DNA of 64,000 bases, taken from assembly GCF_033096465.1 (NCBI RefSeq), contig NZ_AP028156.1, positions 2,126,501-2,190,500 of the forward strand, written 5' to 3'. Below, in pieces: positions 42,736 to 51,919 of this stretch (positions within the stretch are counted from its first letter, which is position 1; every line of letters begins with the position of its first letter). The translations under genes were made by a program, and so were the position numbers. The DNA comes from Blautia luti (GTDB lineage Bacteria > Bacillota > Clostridia > Lachnospirales > Lachnospiraceae). The notes below the pieces were generated by a model. The model saw only the letters and a program-made list of their open reading frames with translations. It searched no databases and was not told where the DNA came from.

Positions 42736-45492
42736 TTACTGTCTGCGAACAGCAGCTTTTCTTTTTCTGTACAGAACCAGGAGCACGTACAGAATCAGTC
42801 CTGTCACGCTAAGGACAATTCCAGGTTTCAGGTACGGTGTACAGTACGTCAGCCGGATCTCATGCTCACCCGGCTCCAGTTCCAGCGCCATGAACATCGT
42901 ATTCGCTTTCTGCAGTTTCGTCTCTTTTCCATCTACATATGCAATAAATCCCTGACTGTACGGAACAGAAAGCACAAGGGCTTTTTTCTTTGAAACCGTA
43001 ATATTTCCGGTTATCTCATTGGTTTCCATTACAACATTCTCAAGAGTTTCCTGTCCCAGTTTCGCGGTCTTTTCCTCAATTCCCTTCACCGGCTGGCTGA
43101 CAACTCTCAGTTTATCATATGTGTAAATACCGGTATTGGCAAAAGTGATGGTCATAGTCCGAAGCCCTGTTCTGGAATATCCCATATTACAGAGAAAATC
43201 GTGCCGTCCACTGTAAGCATTGTACTTATCTGTAAAAATCTTTACAGTTTTTGTCACATCATTTGCTGTAACAGACATGGCCGCTTCTTTTGATTCTTTC
43301 CAGTAACGCCACTGACTATCCTCGTCCAGAACCTTGTTTCTGTCATAATCCGACATTTTTTTCCATTTGCTCTCGCTTACCAGTTCCCGTGGAGAAAGGC
43401 TATCGTAATTCAGATTATCTGCAATCAGATAATTTTCACTGTCAGTAATCCCGTGGAAAACCAACTTCAGCTGTGCTCCCTCTTTTGTCACTTTGATCTT
43501 TCCATCTGACAGAGAGCATCCGTCTCCTGCTTCCATACGGTACACAATGTTTTCATCATCAAAATAAGTGGAAGCGGTCGGAAGTGTGCTGTCCTCAAGC
43601 ACGACGCCATCCATCAGCGCCTGCTGTTTCTTTACTACATCCATTTCTTTATATTTCGATTTCGGAATATAGCTGTCATAGGTATAACCTAATGGCAGTG
43701 CATTCTCATTTTCATATGCCCTGCTCTCACTGCTTCCGCTTCCGGCAGATCCTTTTTCCTTATTATATCCATAAGATAAATAACGGAAATTATCTCCATT
43801 GATCACAAAATATTTTACAGAAGCCAGTCTGTCCAGGATCGTCCTGCCGTCCAGATTCTCGTAGTGCTGCTCCCAGGGTGTATTCAGATACATTTCACTA
43901 AAGAAATCACTGATACTGCTGTTCGCAAGACTGAAATAATACGCTGTACTGTTGGTTCCCATATACATAGAAGTATTATCATATGGAAGTGCTCCATATT
44001 GATCATACCGGTAAACACTTTCGTCCCCTGTTGCCAGTACCGCTTTGTCTGTATTTGATTCCAGCCTATCTACTGCTTCCTCCGCAGTCGCAAATTCTGA
44101 CAGGTAATCTTTCTCATAAGAATACTGATAAGACACATTCAGCAGAATACTGACTACCAAAAGCCCACTGAGCATGCCGCACATATATTTTCCCTGAAGA
44201 AAAATATTTCCAAAAGAAGTTACGGTAAATACAGCAAGCACCAGAATCAGTACACCCGCCATATTTCGCTGTGTCCGCGCTGCCTTGGCAAACAAAGCAA
44301 GTACACAATAAACTACAACCATAATAAAAATCTTCTTCTTTTCTTTCACCGTCAGAGTAAATAATTCCGGATATGCTTTTACAAAAATATAGGCGATCAT
44401 CATACCATACGCCCAGATCCAGCGATTTGATACATAAGAAAAACCATTCAACACATGACCTGCAAAAGGAACCAGCAGGAACAGATTCAGCAGTACAAAT
44501 CCCCATTTCAGATCCAGATATTTTTTTTTCTTAGAGAAAAGTACGAACACTCCTGCCATGGCAACTGCAGAATATCCGGCAACGCCCCACTGGATCATGT
44601 TCTCACCGATCAGATTTCCCAGATACTTCTCATAATAAATCTTATCATACAACAGAGGCACATAATTTTCTGCCTGAAAACGATCTGTACCAAAAAGTGT
44701 CATGATCACCGGAAGAAAGATCACCGCAGCGATCATCAGTGCCACTGCATAATATCCAATAAACTTCACCAGCCAGTCAAATACATCTTTCACGCTTCTT
44801 TTACTGAAAATCCCGAAATAGCGAAATGCAGCATAAATAAACATAAAAATACAGATCATATAAAAGAAATAGAAGTTCGACATGGCAGATATGACAGTCG
44901 TCCAGATAAACAGCCAGGGTTTCTCTTTTTTATAAATCTTATCAATTCCCATCAGAACCAGTGGCAGATAACTCATAGGATTGGAAAAATATGGATGCTT
45001 CATGGCAGCATAGATCGTCCATCCCGCAAAAATATAGATCAAAGTTCCCATAAAAGTCGCCTGTTTCGGATTCTTATGGTAGAAACAGAAAATACTGAAC
45101 GAAATCCCTGCAAGATAAATCCTCAAAAAGATCAGAACCTCATACAAAGTTTCCGTCTTATCTGCCGGTACAAACACAGACAGTAAAGTCAATGGATCAC
45201 CGATCACATAATAATGCAATGTCGTAAGGATATCTGATCCATAACCAATGTTCATATCCCACATCGGCAGTGATAATTTATGCTCAACAAAAATCGTATG
45301 CAGTACATTTCGTAGATAACGTCCATAATACGCCAGAGAATTCAGATGCTGCGGAATCCCGTCATGACTCCACACCAGAGACTTCCCATTGCCTGCAAAC
45401 TGATAATAAATAAAAAAGGAAATGATGCCGAATACAAGTGTATATAATATGTAGAAATCCATTTTGCTTTCTCTTGTAACAAATCTTCTCAT
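42736..45492 (-). CDS. YfhO family membrane protein (probable surface glycosyltransferase)
   Basis: This 918-residue polytopic membrane protein has about a dozen hydrophobic segments in its first half. A large extracytoplasmic domain (about 450-880) follows, then a last helix near the C-terminus followed by a basic tail (LYRKRKAAVRRQ). The N-terminal YQFAGNGKSLVWSHDGIPQH and DMNIGYGSDILTTLHYY are typical of YfhO. In Bacillus YfhO is involved in lipoteichoic acid glycosylation. The adjacent GT2 and GtrA genes support a three-part glycosylation system. A consensus promoter lies about 50 bases upstream. Confidence 0.9.
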   Translation of the reverse strand: MRRFVTRESKMDFYILYTLVFGIISFFIYYQFAGNGKSLVWSHDGIPQHLNSLAYYGRYLRNVLHTIFVEHKLSLPMWDMNIGYGSDILTTLHYYVIGDPLTLLSVFVPADKTETLYEVLIFLRIYLAGISFSIFCFYHKNPKQATFMGTLIYIFAGWTIYAAMKHPYFSNPMSYLPLVLMGIDKIYKKEKPWLFIWTTVISAMSNFYFFYMICIFMFIYAAFRYFGIFSKRSVKDVFDWLVKFIGYYAVALMIAAVIFLPVIMTLFGTDRFQAENYVPLLYDKIYYEKYLGNLIGENMIQWGVAGYSAVAMAGVFVLFSKKKKYLDLKWGFVLLNLFLLVPFAGHVLNGFSYVSNRWIWAYGMMIAYIFVKAYPELFTLTVKEKKKIFIMVVVYCVLALFAKAARTQRNMAGVLILVLAVFTVTSFGNIFLQGKYMCGMLSGLLVVSILLNVSYQYSYEKDYLSEFATAEEAVDRLESNTDKAVLATGDESVYRYDQYGALPYDNTSMYMGTNSTAYYFSLANSSISDFFSEMYLNTPWEQHYENLDGRTILDRLASVKYFVINGDNFRYLSYGYNKEKGSAGSGSSESRAYENENALPLGYTYDSYIPKSKYKEMDVVKKQQALMDGVVLEDSTLPTASTYFDDENIVYRMEAGDGCSLSDGKIKVTKEGAQLKLVFHGITDSENYLIADNLNYDSLSPRELVSESKWKKMSDYDRNKVLDEDSQWRYWKESKEAAMSVTANDVTKTVKIFTDKYNAYSGRHDFLCNMGYSRTGLRTMTITFANTGIYTYDKLRVVSQPVKGIEEKTAKLGQETLENVVMETNEITGNITVSKKKALVLSVPYSQGFIAYVDGKETKLQKANTMFMALELEPGEHEIRLTYCTPYLKPGIVLSVTGLILYVLLVLYRKRKAAVRRQ

Positions 45493-45542
45493 AATATCCC
45501 TTTCTGTTACTTCACCATGTTGACGTTTCTAAAACTCCCCTG

Positions 45543-45571
45543 ATTATAGTCAAATATCCACTACTTGTCAA
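45543..45571 (-). promoter_or_regulatory. Consensus sigma-A promoter of the yfhO unit
   Basis: On the minus strand a perfect TTGACA (45566-45571), 17 bases and a perfect TATAAT (45543-45548). It may drive yfhO, the glycosyltransferase and gtrA, and perhaps also the cob genes, since no later promoter or terminator is evident until 37030. Confidence 0.85.
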
Positions 45572-45615
45572 ATTAAGATAAAATTAAGTCTTTAACCGAT
45601 ATCTGTCTGGAAATG

Positions 45616-45649
45616 GAAAAAGACCGCGATACTAAAAAGTACCGCGGCC
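45616..45649 (-). terminator. Intrinsic terminator after nifJ
   Basis: A 12-bp stem (minus strand GGCCGCGGTACT with AGTATCGCGGTC, two G-T pairs) is followed by TTTTTCC, about 85 bases after the nifJ stop codon. Confidence 0.85.
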
Positions 45650-45733
45650 CATATATATCGTCTGGACACCATAAATAGCTCTATCTATTTATTTTATATA
45701 ATTATTTATCAATCGTTCAAAAAATCGGAAAGA

Positions 45734-48700
45734 TTATTCTGCGCTATGAAGAGCGATGAGCTTCTGCAGATATTCATATCTAGCTTTAGCTTCTGCTTCA
45801 TTCTTAGCAAACAATCTGGCAGCTTTCTCAGGATTCTGACGTTTCAGAGAGTTGTAACGAACCTCGCCGTCAAGGAATGCCTGATAATCTTCCATGCTCG
45901 GAGCCTTAGAATCAAGTGAGAACTTGTTTCCTTCTGCTGCCGGGTTGAATCTGAAGTTGTGCCAGTATCCAACCTTAACTGCTAATTCTTCCTCTGTCTG
46001 AGCTTTTGCCATACCTTTCTTAATACCATGGTTGATACATGGAGCATAAGCGATGATCAGAGATGGTCCCGGATAAGCCTCTGCCTCTGCAATAGCTTTT
46101 ACAGTCTGGTTGAAGTCAGCACCCATGGAAATCTGAGCAACGTATACATAGCCATAGCTCATAGCGATGGAAGCCATATCTTTCTTCTTAGTCTCTTTAC
46201 CGCCTGCAGCGAACTGAGCGATAGCACCTGTTGGTGTAGACTTGGAAGACTGTCCACCTGTGTTAGAATAAACCTCTGTATCGAATACCATAACGTTGAT
46301 GTCACGTCCACTAGCCAGAACATGGTCAACACCACCGAATCCGATATCGTAAGCCCATCCGTCACCACCGAAGATCCACTGGGATTTCTTAGCCAGGAAA
46401 TCTTTCTGAGCAAGGATTTCTTTTGCTTTGTCACATCCGCAAGCTTCAAGAGCAGCAACAAGTTTGTCTGTAGCAGCGCCGTTTGTAGCACCTACAGCAA
46501 ATGTATCCAGCCATTCCTGACCAGCTGCCTTAACATCTTCGTTTGTTCCGTTAGCAACAACGTCTTCAACTTTTGCTTTTAAGCCATCACGGATAGCTCT
46601 CTGAGCAAGAAGCATACCATAACCAAACTCAGCGTTATCTTCAAACAGAGAGTTGGACCATGCAGGACCCTGTCCCTTAGCGTTTACTGTGTATGGTGTA
46701 GATGGTGAGGAGTTACCCCAGATAGAAGAACATCCTGTTGCGTTTGCGATGTACATTCTGTCACCGAACAGCTGAGTGATCAGTTTAGCGTATGGTGTTT
46801 CACCACATCCTGCACAAGCTCCAGAGAACTCAAGCAGAGGCTGTTTGAACTGGCTGCCTTTAACAGTTGCTTCTTTAAATTTAGCGATAACATCTTCTTT
46901 AACCGGCAGTTTAACTGTGTAGTCAAAGTATTTCTGCTCGTCTGCGCTTGCTTCAAGGTTTTCCATAGCAAGTGCTTTCGCACCTTTCTTACCTGGGCAG
47001 ACGTTTACACAAGAACCACATCCTGTACAGTCAAGTGCGGATACAGCCATTGTGAATTTATATTCTTTCATACCTGTCAGAGGTAATGTCTTCATTCCTT
47101 CTGGAGCGTTAGCAGCTTCTTCTTCTGTAAGAGCTACCGGACGGATAACTGCGTGTGGGCAGACATAAGAACATCTGTTACACTGGATACAGTTCTCTGG
47201 GTTCCATACTGGAACGTTTACAGCGATACCACGTTTCTCATATGCAGCTGCACCTGATGGTGTAGTACCATCTACATAATCTTTGAATGCAGATACAGGT
47301 AAGGAGTTACCTTCCTGAGCATTAACTTTAGCCTGAATGTTGTTAACGAAATCAACAACGTCCTGACGTCCTTCTGTTGCATGAGTCATATGAAGACCTT
47401 CGTCCTCAGCATCTTTCCAGCTTTCCGGAACCTGGATCTCAACAACCTGTTTAGCACCGGCATCGATAGCTGCCCAGTTCTTCTGTACCACATCATCACC
47501 TTTACGTCCGTATGTTGCCTTAGCAGCAGCTTTCATAAGGTCGATTGCCTGCTCTTCCGGAATGATTCCTGTAAGTTTGAAGAATGCAGACTGAAGGATT
47601 GTGTTGATACGTGTTGGTCCCATGCCAGTTTCAATACCGATCTTAACACCGTCGATTGTGTAGAATTTGATATTGTGGTTAGCGATGAAAGCTTTTACCT
47701 GTCCTGGTAAATGTTTCTCAAGACCTTCCATATCCCATGCACAGTTAAGGAGGAATGTACCACCGTCAACAAGTTCCTGAACCATGTTGTATTTGTTTAC
47801 GTAGGATGGATTATGGCATGCTACGAAGTTTGCTTTGTGGATCAGGTATGTGGATTTGATCGGTTTTTTACCGAAACGTAAGTGGGACATTGTAACACCA
47901 CCGGACTTCTTGGAGTCATAATCAAAGTAAGCCTGTGCGTACATGTCTGTGTTGTCACCGATGATCTTGATGGAGTTCTTGTTGGCACCTACTGTACCAT
48001 CAGCTCCCAGACCCCAGAATTTACAGTTTGTTGTTCCTTCAGGAGTTGTTACGATCGGAGCACCTGTCTCAAGGGAAAGGTTAGTAACATCATCAACGAT
48101 ACCGATTGTGAATTTCTCTTTAGCAGTATTTTCATAAACAGCTACGATCTGTGCAGGTGTAGTATCTTTGGAACCTAAACCATAACGTCCGGAGAATACT
48201 TTTACGCCGCCGAATTTGCTGTCTTTTAATGCTGCTACAACGTCAAGGTACAGTGGCTCGCCAAGTGCACCCGGCTCTTTAGTTCTGTCAAGAACTGTGA
48301 TCTGTTTTACAGATTCCGGAATTGCATCGATGAGTGCCTGTGCGCAGAATGGTCTGTAAAGACGAACTTTAACAACACCGACTTTCTTTCCTGCTGCTGC
48401 AAGGTAGTCGATTGTCTCCTCGATTGTATCGTTTACAGAACCCATAGCAACGATTACGTGTTCTGCATCAGCAGCTCCGTAGTAGTTGAATAATTTGTAA
48501 TCTGTACCGATCTTAGCGTTAACTTTGTCCATGTATTCCTGAACCACTGCCGGAAGAGCATCGTAGTATGGGTTACATGCTTCTCTTGCCTGGAAGAAGA
48601 TATCAGGGTTCTGAGCGGAACCTCTCTGGCATGGGTGATTTGGATTCAGGGCATGGTTACGGAATTCAGCGATTGCTTCCAGATCTGCCATATCCTTAAG

Positions 48701-49270
48701 ATCTTCATAATCCCATGTCTCGATCTTCTGGATCTCGTGAGATGTACGGAATCCGTCGAAGAAGTTGATGAACGGAACTTTACCTTTGATTGCTGAAAGG
48801 TGAGCAACAGGTGTTAAATCCATAACTTCCTGTACAGAAGATTCGCAGAGCATTGCGCATCCGGTCTGACGACAGGCCATAACGTCGGAGTGATCACCGA
48901 AGATTGAAAGTGCGTGAGAAGCAAGTGCACGTGCAGATACGTTGAATACTGCTGGTAACTGCTCACCGGCAATTTTGTAAAGGTTCGGGATCATAAGTAA
49001 CAGACCCTGAGATGCTGTATATGTTGTTGTTAAAGCACCTGCTGCCAGAGATCCGTGTACAGCACCTGCTGCACCAGCCTCAGACTGCATTTCAGTTACC
49101 TGAACTTCCTGTCCGAAAATGTTCTTTCTTCCCTGGGTTGCCCATTCATCTGTTGCTTCCGCCATAACAGATGAAGGAGTGATCGGGTAAATAGCGGCTA
49201 CATCTGAGTATGCATATGAAGCATGAGCAGCTGCATGGTTACCATCCATGGTTTTCATCTTTCTTGCCAT
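45734..49270 (-). CDS. nifJ: Pyruvate:ferredoxin (flavodoxin) oxidoreductase
   Basis: This 1178-residue single-chain enzyme oxidises pyruvate to acetyl-CoA and CO2 while reducing ferredoxin. The domain order is the usual one: pyrimidine-binding domain (YSDVAAIYPITPSSVMAEA), CoA/transketolase-C-like domain, a 2[4Fe-4S] ferredoxin insert (CIQCNRCSYVCPHAV and CTGCGSCVNVCPGKKG), and the TPP-binding domain (CAGCGETPYAKL, GGDGWAYDIGFGGVDHVL, VYSNTGGQSSKSTPTG). AAGGAGG lies before the ATG at 49270. The promoter region carries two inverted repeats, and an Rrf2-family regulator gene lies directly upstream. Confidence 0.98.
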   Translation of the reverse strand: MARKMKTMDGNHAAAHASYAYSDVAAIYPITPSSVMAEATDEWATQGRKNIFGQEVQVTEMQSEAGAAGAVHGSLAAGALTTTYTASQGLLLMIPNLYKIAGEQLPAVFNVSARALASHALSIFGDHSDVMACRQTGCAMLCESSVQEVMDLTPVAHLSAIKGKVPFINFFDGFRTSHEIQKIETWDYEDLKDMADLEAIAEFRNHALNPNHPCQRGSAQNPDIFFQAREACNPYYDALPAVVQEYMDKVNAKIGTDYKLFNYYGAADAEHVIVAMGSVNDTIEETIDYLAAAGKKVGVVKVRLYRPFCAQALIDAIPESVKQITVLDRTKEPGALGEPLYLDVVAALKDSKFGGVKVFSGRYGLGSKDTTPAQIVAVYENTAKEKFTIGIVDDVTNLSLETGAPIVTTPEGTTNCKFWGLGADGTVGANKNSIKIIGDNTDMYAQAYFDYDSKKSGGVTMSHLRFGKKPIKSTYLIHKANFVACHNPSYVNKYNMVQELVDGGTFLLNCAWDMEGLEKHLPGQVKAFIANHNIKFYTIDGVKIGIETGMGPTRINTILQSAFFKLTGIIPEEQAIDLMKAAAKATYGRKGDDVVQKNWAAIDAGAKQVVEIQVPESWKDAEDEGLHMTHATEGRQDVVDFVNNIQAKVNAQEGNSLPVSAFKDYVDGTTPSGAAAYEKRGIAVNVPVWNPENCIQCNRCSYVCPHAVIRPVALTEEEAANAPEGMKTLPLTGMKEYKFTMAVSALDCTGCGSCVNVCPGKKGAKALAMENLEASADEQKYFDYTVKLPVKEDVIAKFKEATVKGSQFKQPLLEFSGACAGCGETPYAKLITQLFGDRMYIANATGCSSIWGNSSPSTPYTVNAKGQGPAWSNSLFEDNAEFGYGMLLAQRAIRDGLKAKVEDVVANGTNEDVKAAGQEWLDTFAVGATNGAATDKLVAALEACGCDKAKEILAQKDFLAKKSQWIFGGDGWAYDIGFGGVDHVLASGRDINVMVFDTEVYSNTGGQSSKSTPTGAIAQFAAGGKETKKKDMASIAMSYGYVYVAQISMGADFNQTVKAIAEAEAYPGPSLIIAYAPCINHGIKKGMAKAQTEEELAVKVGYWHNFRFNPAAEGNKFSLDSKAPSMEDYQAFLDGEVRYNSLKRQNPEKAARLFAKNEAEAKARYEYLQKLIALHSAE

Positions 49271-49319
49271 AGTTTGTTTTTCCTCCTTAAAGGTTGATGA
49301 AAATTAATTATTTATTTCA

Positions 49320-49340
49320 AGGCATAAGAAAGATATGCCT
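49320..49340. promoter_or_regulatory. Inverted repeat in the nifJ leader
   Basis: AGGCATA-AGAAAGA-TATGCCT, a perfect 7-bp inverted repeat about 10 bases downstream of the predicted nifJ start site. It could be a hairpin in the leader RNA or an operator. Confidence 0.5.
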
Positions 49341-49355
49341 CAAATTTCATTGTAG

Positions 49356-49385
49356 ATTATAACATAATCTTTCGGTTGTGTCCAA
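49356..49385 (-). promoter_or_regulatory. Promoter of nifJ
   Basis: On the minus strand, TTGGAC (49380-49385), 18 bases and an extended -10 TGTTATAAT (TATAAT at 49356-49361). Confidence 0.7.
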
Positions 49386-49399
49386 TTTGTTTTGGCATA

Positions 49400-49423
49400 T
49401 TTTGTATCTTATGAGGTACAAAA
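49400..49423. promoter_or_regulatory. Inverted repeat upstream of the nifJ -35 (candidate regulator site)
   Basis: TTTTGTA-N10-TACAAAA, perfect 7-bp arms, centred about 29 bases upstream of the -35 box. The neighbouring Rrf2 protein is the obvious candidate binder. Confidence 0.45.
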
Positions 49424-49517
49424 ACGGGATTTCTACTATTCCAGGGTTAAATATGCACATTTTTGTAAGTTAATTTAAGCTAACTTTGTAAAGATATACC
49501 AAAATTTAAAGGAGGCA

Positions 49518-49925
49518 TTACGCCTCCTCCATGATCTGCTGTATAGTTTTTCTCTTCAGAAGCTCCACCAGTTCCTTCTGTACAGACACCAGTTCCTTAT
49601 GTACCAGACACGGAATACCATCCTGTCCATCCCTGATGCAGTTATACTTCGGATCCAGACATTCAATAATAAACATTTCCGGATCAATTGCTGAATAAAC
49701 ATCGTACAATGTCAGTTCGTCCAATCCTCTGTCCAGGGAATAACCGCCATGTACACCTCTGTATCCCTTTACGATCTTCGCCTTCTGAAGCTTCTTCAGG
49801 ATCTTATAAGCAAAAGGTGCTGTCACCGATTCCTTCTCACAGATATCTGATACGCTTAACCTGCTCTCTCCCCAAAGCGCACGTACCACCCTCACAGCGT
49901 AATCACACTCTCTTGTAATAAACAT
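49518..49925 (-). CDS. Rrf2 family transcriptional regulator (cysteine-containing)
   Basis: This 135-residue winged-helix regulator begins FITRECDYAVRVVRALWGE and has the recognition region VTAPFAYKILKKLQKAKIVKGYRGVHGGY. After the wing there are three cysteines (IECLDPKYNC then GIPC), spaced C-x6-C-x9-C. This resembles but does not equal the IscR Fe-S site, so it may sense redox or Fe-S status. It lies upstream of nifJ on the same strand, 247 bases apart, and nifJ has its own promoter. Control of nifJ and autoregulation are inferred. Confidence 0.9.
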   Translation of the reverse strand: MFITRECDYAVRVVRALWGESRLSVSDICEKESVTAPFAYKILKKLQKAKIVKGYRGVHGGYSLDRGLDELTLYDVYSAIDPEMFIIECLDPKYNCIRDGQDGIPCLVHKELVSVQKELVELLKRKTIQQIMEEA

Positions 49926-50000
49926 AGTCTTTGCAACCTCTCTAAAATTAATTATCTCTCGTATTTGTGCCGGTAAGAGACTATATCTTCGTAATTGAGC

Positions 50001-50023
50001 AAGCGGATATTCCCAATCCGCTT
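50001..50023. promoter_or_regulatory. Inverted repeat in the leader of the Rrf2 gene
   Basis: AAGCGGAT-N7-ATCCGCTT, perfect 8-bp arms, about 25-47 bases downstream of the predicted Rrf2 start site. It could be a leader hairpin or an autoregulatory operator. Confidence 0.4.
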
Positions 50024-50054
50024 CGCTACCTGCTCATAACCATATTTGTCTTAT

Positions 50055-50083
50055 ATTATAGCAGTGCTTCTTTTTTTTGTAAA
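50055..50083 (-). promoter_or_regulatory. Promoter of the Rrf2 gene
   Basis: On the minus strand, TTTACA (50078-50083), 17 bases and TATAAT (50055-50060). It is divergent from the ABC-F promoter, 28 bases away. Confidence 0.75.
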
Positions 50084-50111
50084 TAAAAGAACCCAAAAAA
50101 GCAAAAAACAG

Positions 50112-50139
50112 TTGCAAATTTCCTAATTTACGGTACAAT
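50112..50139 (+). promoter_or_regulatory. Promoter of the ABC-F gene
   Basis: TTGCAA (50112-50117), 16 bases and TACAAT (50134-50139), about 70 bases before the start codon. Confidence 0.55.
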
Positions 50140-50208
50140 GATAAGCGTTGTAATTAATATAATAGGAAATAATAAATCAAATGATTTCATGAAAAAACGA
50201 GGTATGAT

Positions 50209-51849
50209 ATGATTTCAGCAAACAATATTACTTTGCGCGTAGGTAAAAAGGCTCTTTTCGAAGATGTAAACATCAAGTTTACAGAAGGCAACTGCTACGG
50301 TCTCATCGGAGCAAACGGTGCCGGTAAGTCCACATTCCTTAAGATCCTCTCCGGACAGTTAGAGCCTACCAACGGTGACGTTGTCATCACACCAGGCCAG
50401 CGTCTCTCTTTCTTGCAGCAGGATCACTTCAAATATGATGCATACACTGTACTGGATACTGTTATCATGGGTAACCAGAGACTGTATGAGATCATGAAAG
50501 AAAAAGATGCCATCTATGCAAAAGAGGACTTCACAGACGAAGACGGTATCCGTGCCAGCGAACTGGAAGGTGAATTTGCAGAGATGAACGGATGGGAAGC
50601 AGAATCCGATGCTGCTACTCTTCTGAATGGTCTTGGAATTGAAACAGATTTACATTACGCTCAGATGGCAGACCTTACAGGCAGCCAGAAGGTCAAAGTT
50701 CTTCTTGCCCAGGCACTGTTTGGTAATCCGGACATCCTTCTTCTGGATGAGCCGACCAACCACCTTGACCTGCCTGCGATCGAATGGCTGGAGGAATTCC
50801 TGATCAACTTTGACAACACTGTCATCGTTGTATCCCATGACCGTTACTTCTTAAATAAGGTATGTACTCATACAGCAGATATCGATTATGGCAAGATCCA
50901 GCTCTATGCCGGAAACTACGACTTCTGGTTTGAGTCCAGCCAGCTCCTCATCAAACAGATGAAAGAAGCTAACAAAAAGAAAGAAGAAAAGATCAAAGAA
51001 CTTCAGGAATTCATTTCCCGATTCAGTGCCAACGCTTCCAAGTCCAAACAGGCGACATCCCGTAAACGTGCCCTGGAAAAGATCCAGCTTGATGACATGC
51101 GTCCATCCAGTCGTAAATATCCATACATCGACTTCCGTCCGAACCGCGAGATCGGTAATGAAGTCCTTATGGTAGAAAATCTTTCCAAGACCATCGACGG
51201 TGTAAAAGTTCTGGACAACATTTCTTTCACACTTGGACATGATGACAAAGTAGCTTTCGTTGGTGCCAACGAGCAGGCCATCACTACTCTGTTCAAGATC
51301 CTGGTTGGTGAAATGGAGCCGGATGAAGGAAATTATAAATGGGGTGTTACTACTTCCCAGGCATATTTCCCTAAGGACAACACTGCTGAGTTCGATAATG
51401 ACCTGACTATCACAGACTGGCTGACACAGTATTCAGAAATCAAAGATGCTACCTATGTTCGTGGATTCCTCGGACGTATGCTCTTCCCTGGCGAAGACGG
51501 TATCAAACGTGTACGTGTCCTCTCCGGCGGTGAGAAGGTTCGCTGTCTTCTTTCAAAGATGATGATCTCCGGTGCAAACATCCTGATCCTGGATGAGCCG
51601 ACCAACCACCTTGACATGGAAAGTATCACAGCACTGAACAATGGACTGATCAAATTCCCGGGCGTTATTCTTTTCACCTCCCATGACCATCAGTTCGTAC
51701 AGACAACAGCCAACCGTATCATGGAAATCCTGCCTAATGGAACCATGATCGACAAGATCACTACTTACGATGAATATCTGGCAAGTGACGAAATGGCTAA
51801 GAAACGTCATGTATTCGAAATCAACGAAGAAGACGCTTCTGATAACTAA
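50209..51849 (+). CDS. ABC-F family ATPase (YbiT-like)
   Basis: This 546-residue protein has two ABC ATPase domains joined by a charged linker (about 245-300) and no membrane segments, the plan of ABC-F translation factors. NBD1 has an intact Walker A (IGANGAGKST, about 34-42), a divergent signature LTGSQK and Walker B LLLDEPTNHLDL. NBD2 has a degenerate Walker A, VGANEQAITTL (about 352-361), with Ile where the lysine should be, but a normal signature LSGGEK and ILILDEPTNHLDM. One composite ATP site is therefore canonical and the other degenerate. It most resembles the YbiT/EttA side of the family; ribosome-associated function is inferred. GAGG lies six bases before the ATG. Confidence 0.92.
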   Translation: MISANNITLRVGKKALFEDVNIKFTEGNCYGLIGANGAGKSTFLKILSGQLEPTNGDVVITPGQRLSFLQQDHFKYDAYTVLDTVIMGNQRLYEIMKEKDAIYAKEDFTDEDGIRASELEGEFAEMNGWEAESDAATLLNGLGIETDLHYAQMADLTGSQKVKVLLAQALFGNPDILLLDEPTNHLDLPAIEWLEEFLINFDNTVIVVSHDRYFLNKVCTHTADIDYGKIQLYAGNYDFWFESSQLLIKQMKEANKKKEEKIKELQEFISRFSANASKSKQATSRKRALEKIQLDDMRPSSRKYPYIDFRPNREIGNEVLMVENLSKTIDGVKVLDNISFTLGHDDKVAFVGANEQAITTLFKILVGEMEPDEGNYKWGVTTSQAYFPKDNTAEFDNDLTITDWLTQYSEIKDATYVRGFLGRMLFPGEDGIKRVRVLSGGEKVRCLLSKMMISGANILILDEPTNHLDMESITALNNGLIKFPGVILFTSHDHQFVQTTANRIMEILPNGTMIDKITTYDEYLASDEMAKKRHVFEINEEDASDN

Positions 51850-51865
51850 ATCAACAGAATCGACA

Positions 51866-51908
51866 AATCCCTGTCTCCATTGCCCCAGGCAATGCGACAG
51901 GGATTTTT
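51866..51908. terminator. Bidirectional terminator between the ABC-F gene and ybaK
   Basis: AAATCCCTGTC and its complement GACAGGGATTT form the outer stem, with an inner CATTGCC/GGCAATG. A T run follows on the plus strand and an A/T-rich flank on the other. The flanking genes are convergent. Confidence 0.85.
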
Positions 51909-51919
51909 ATGTCATCTGA

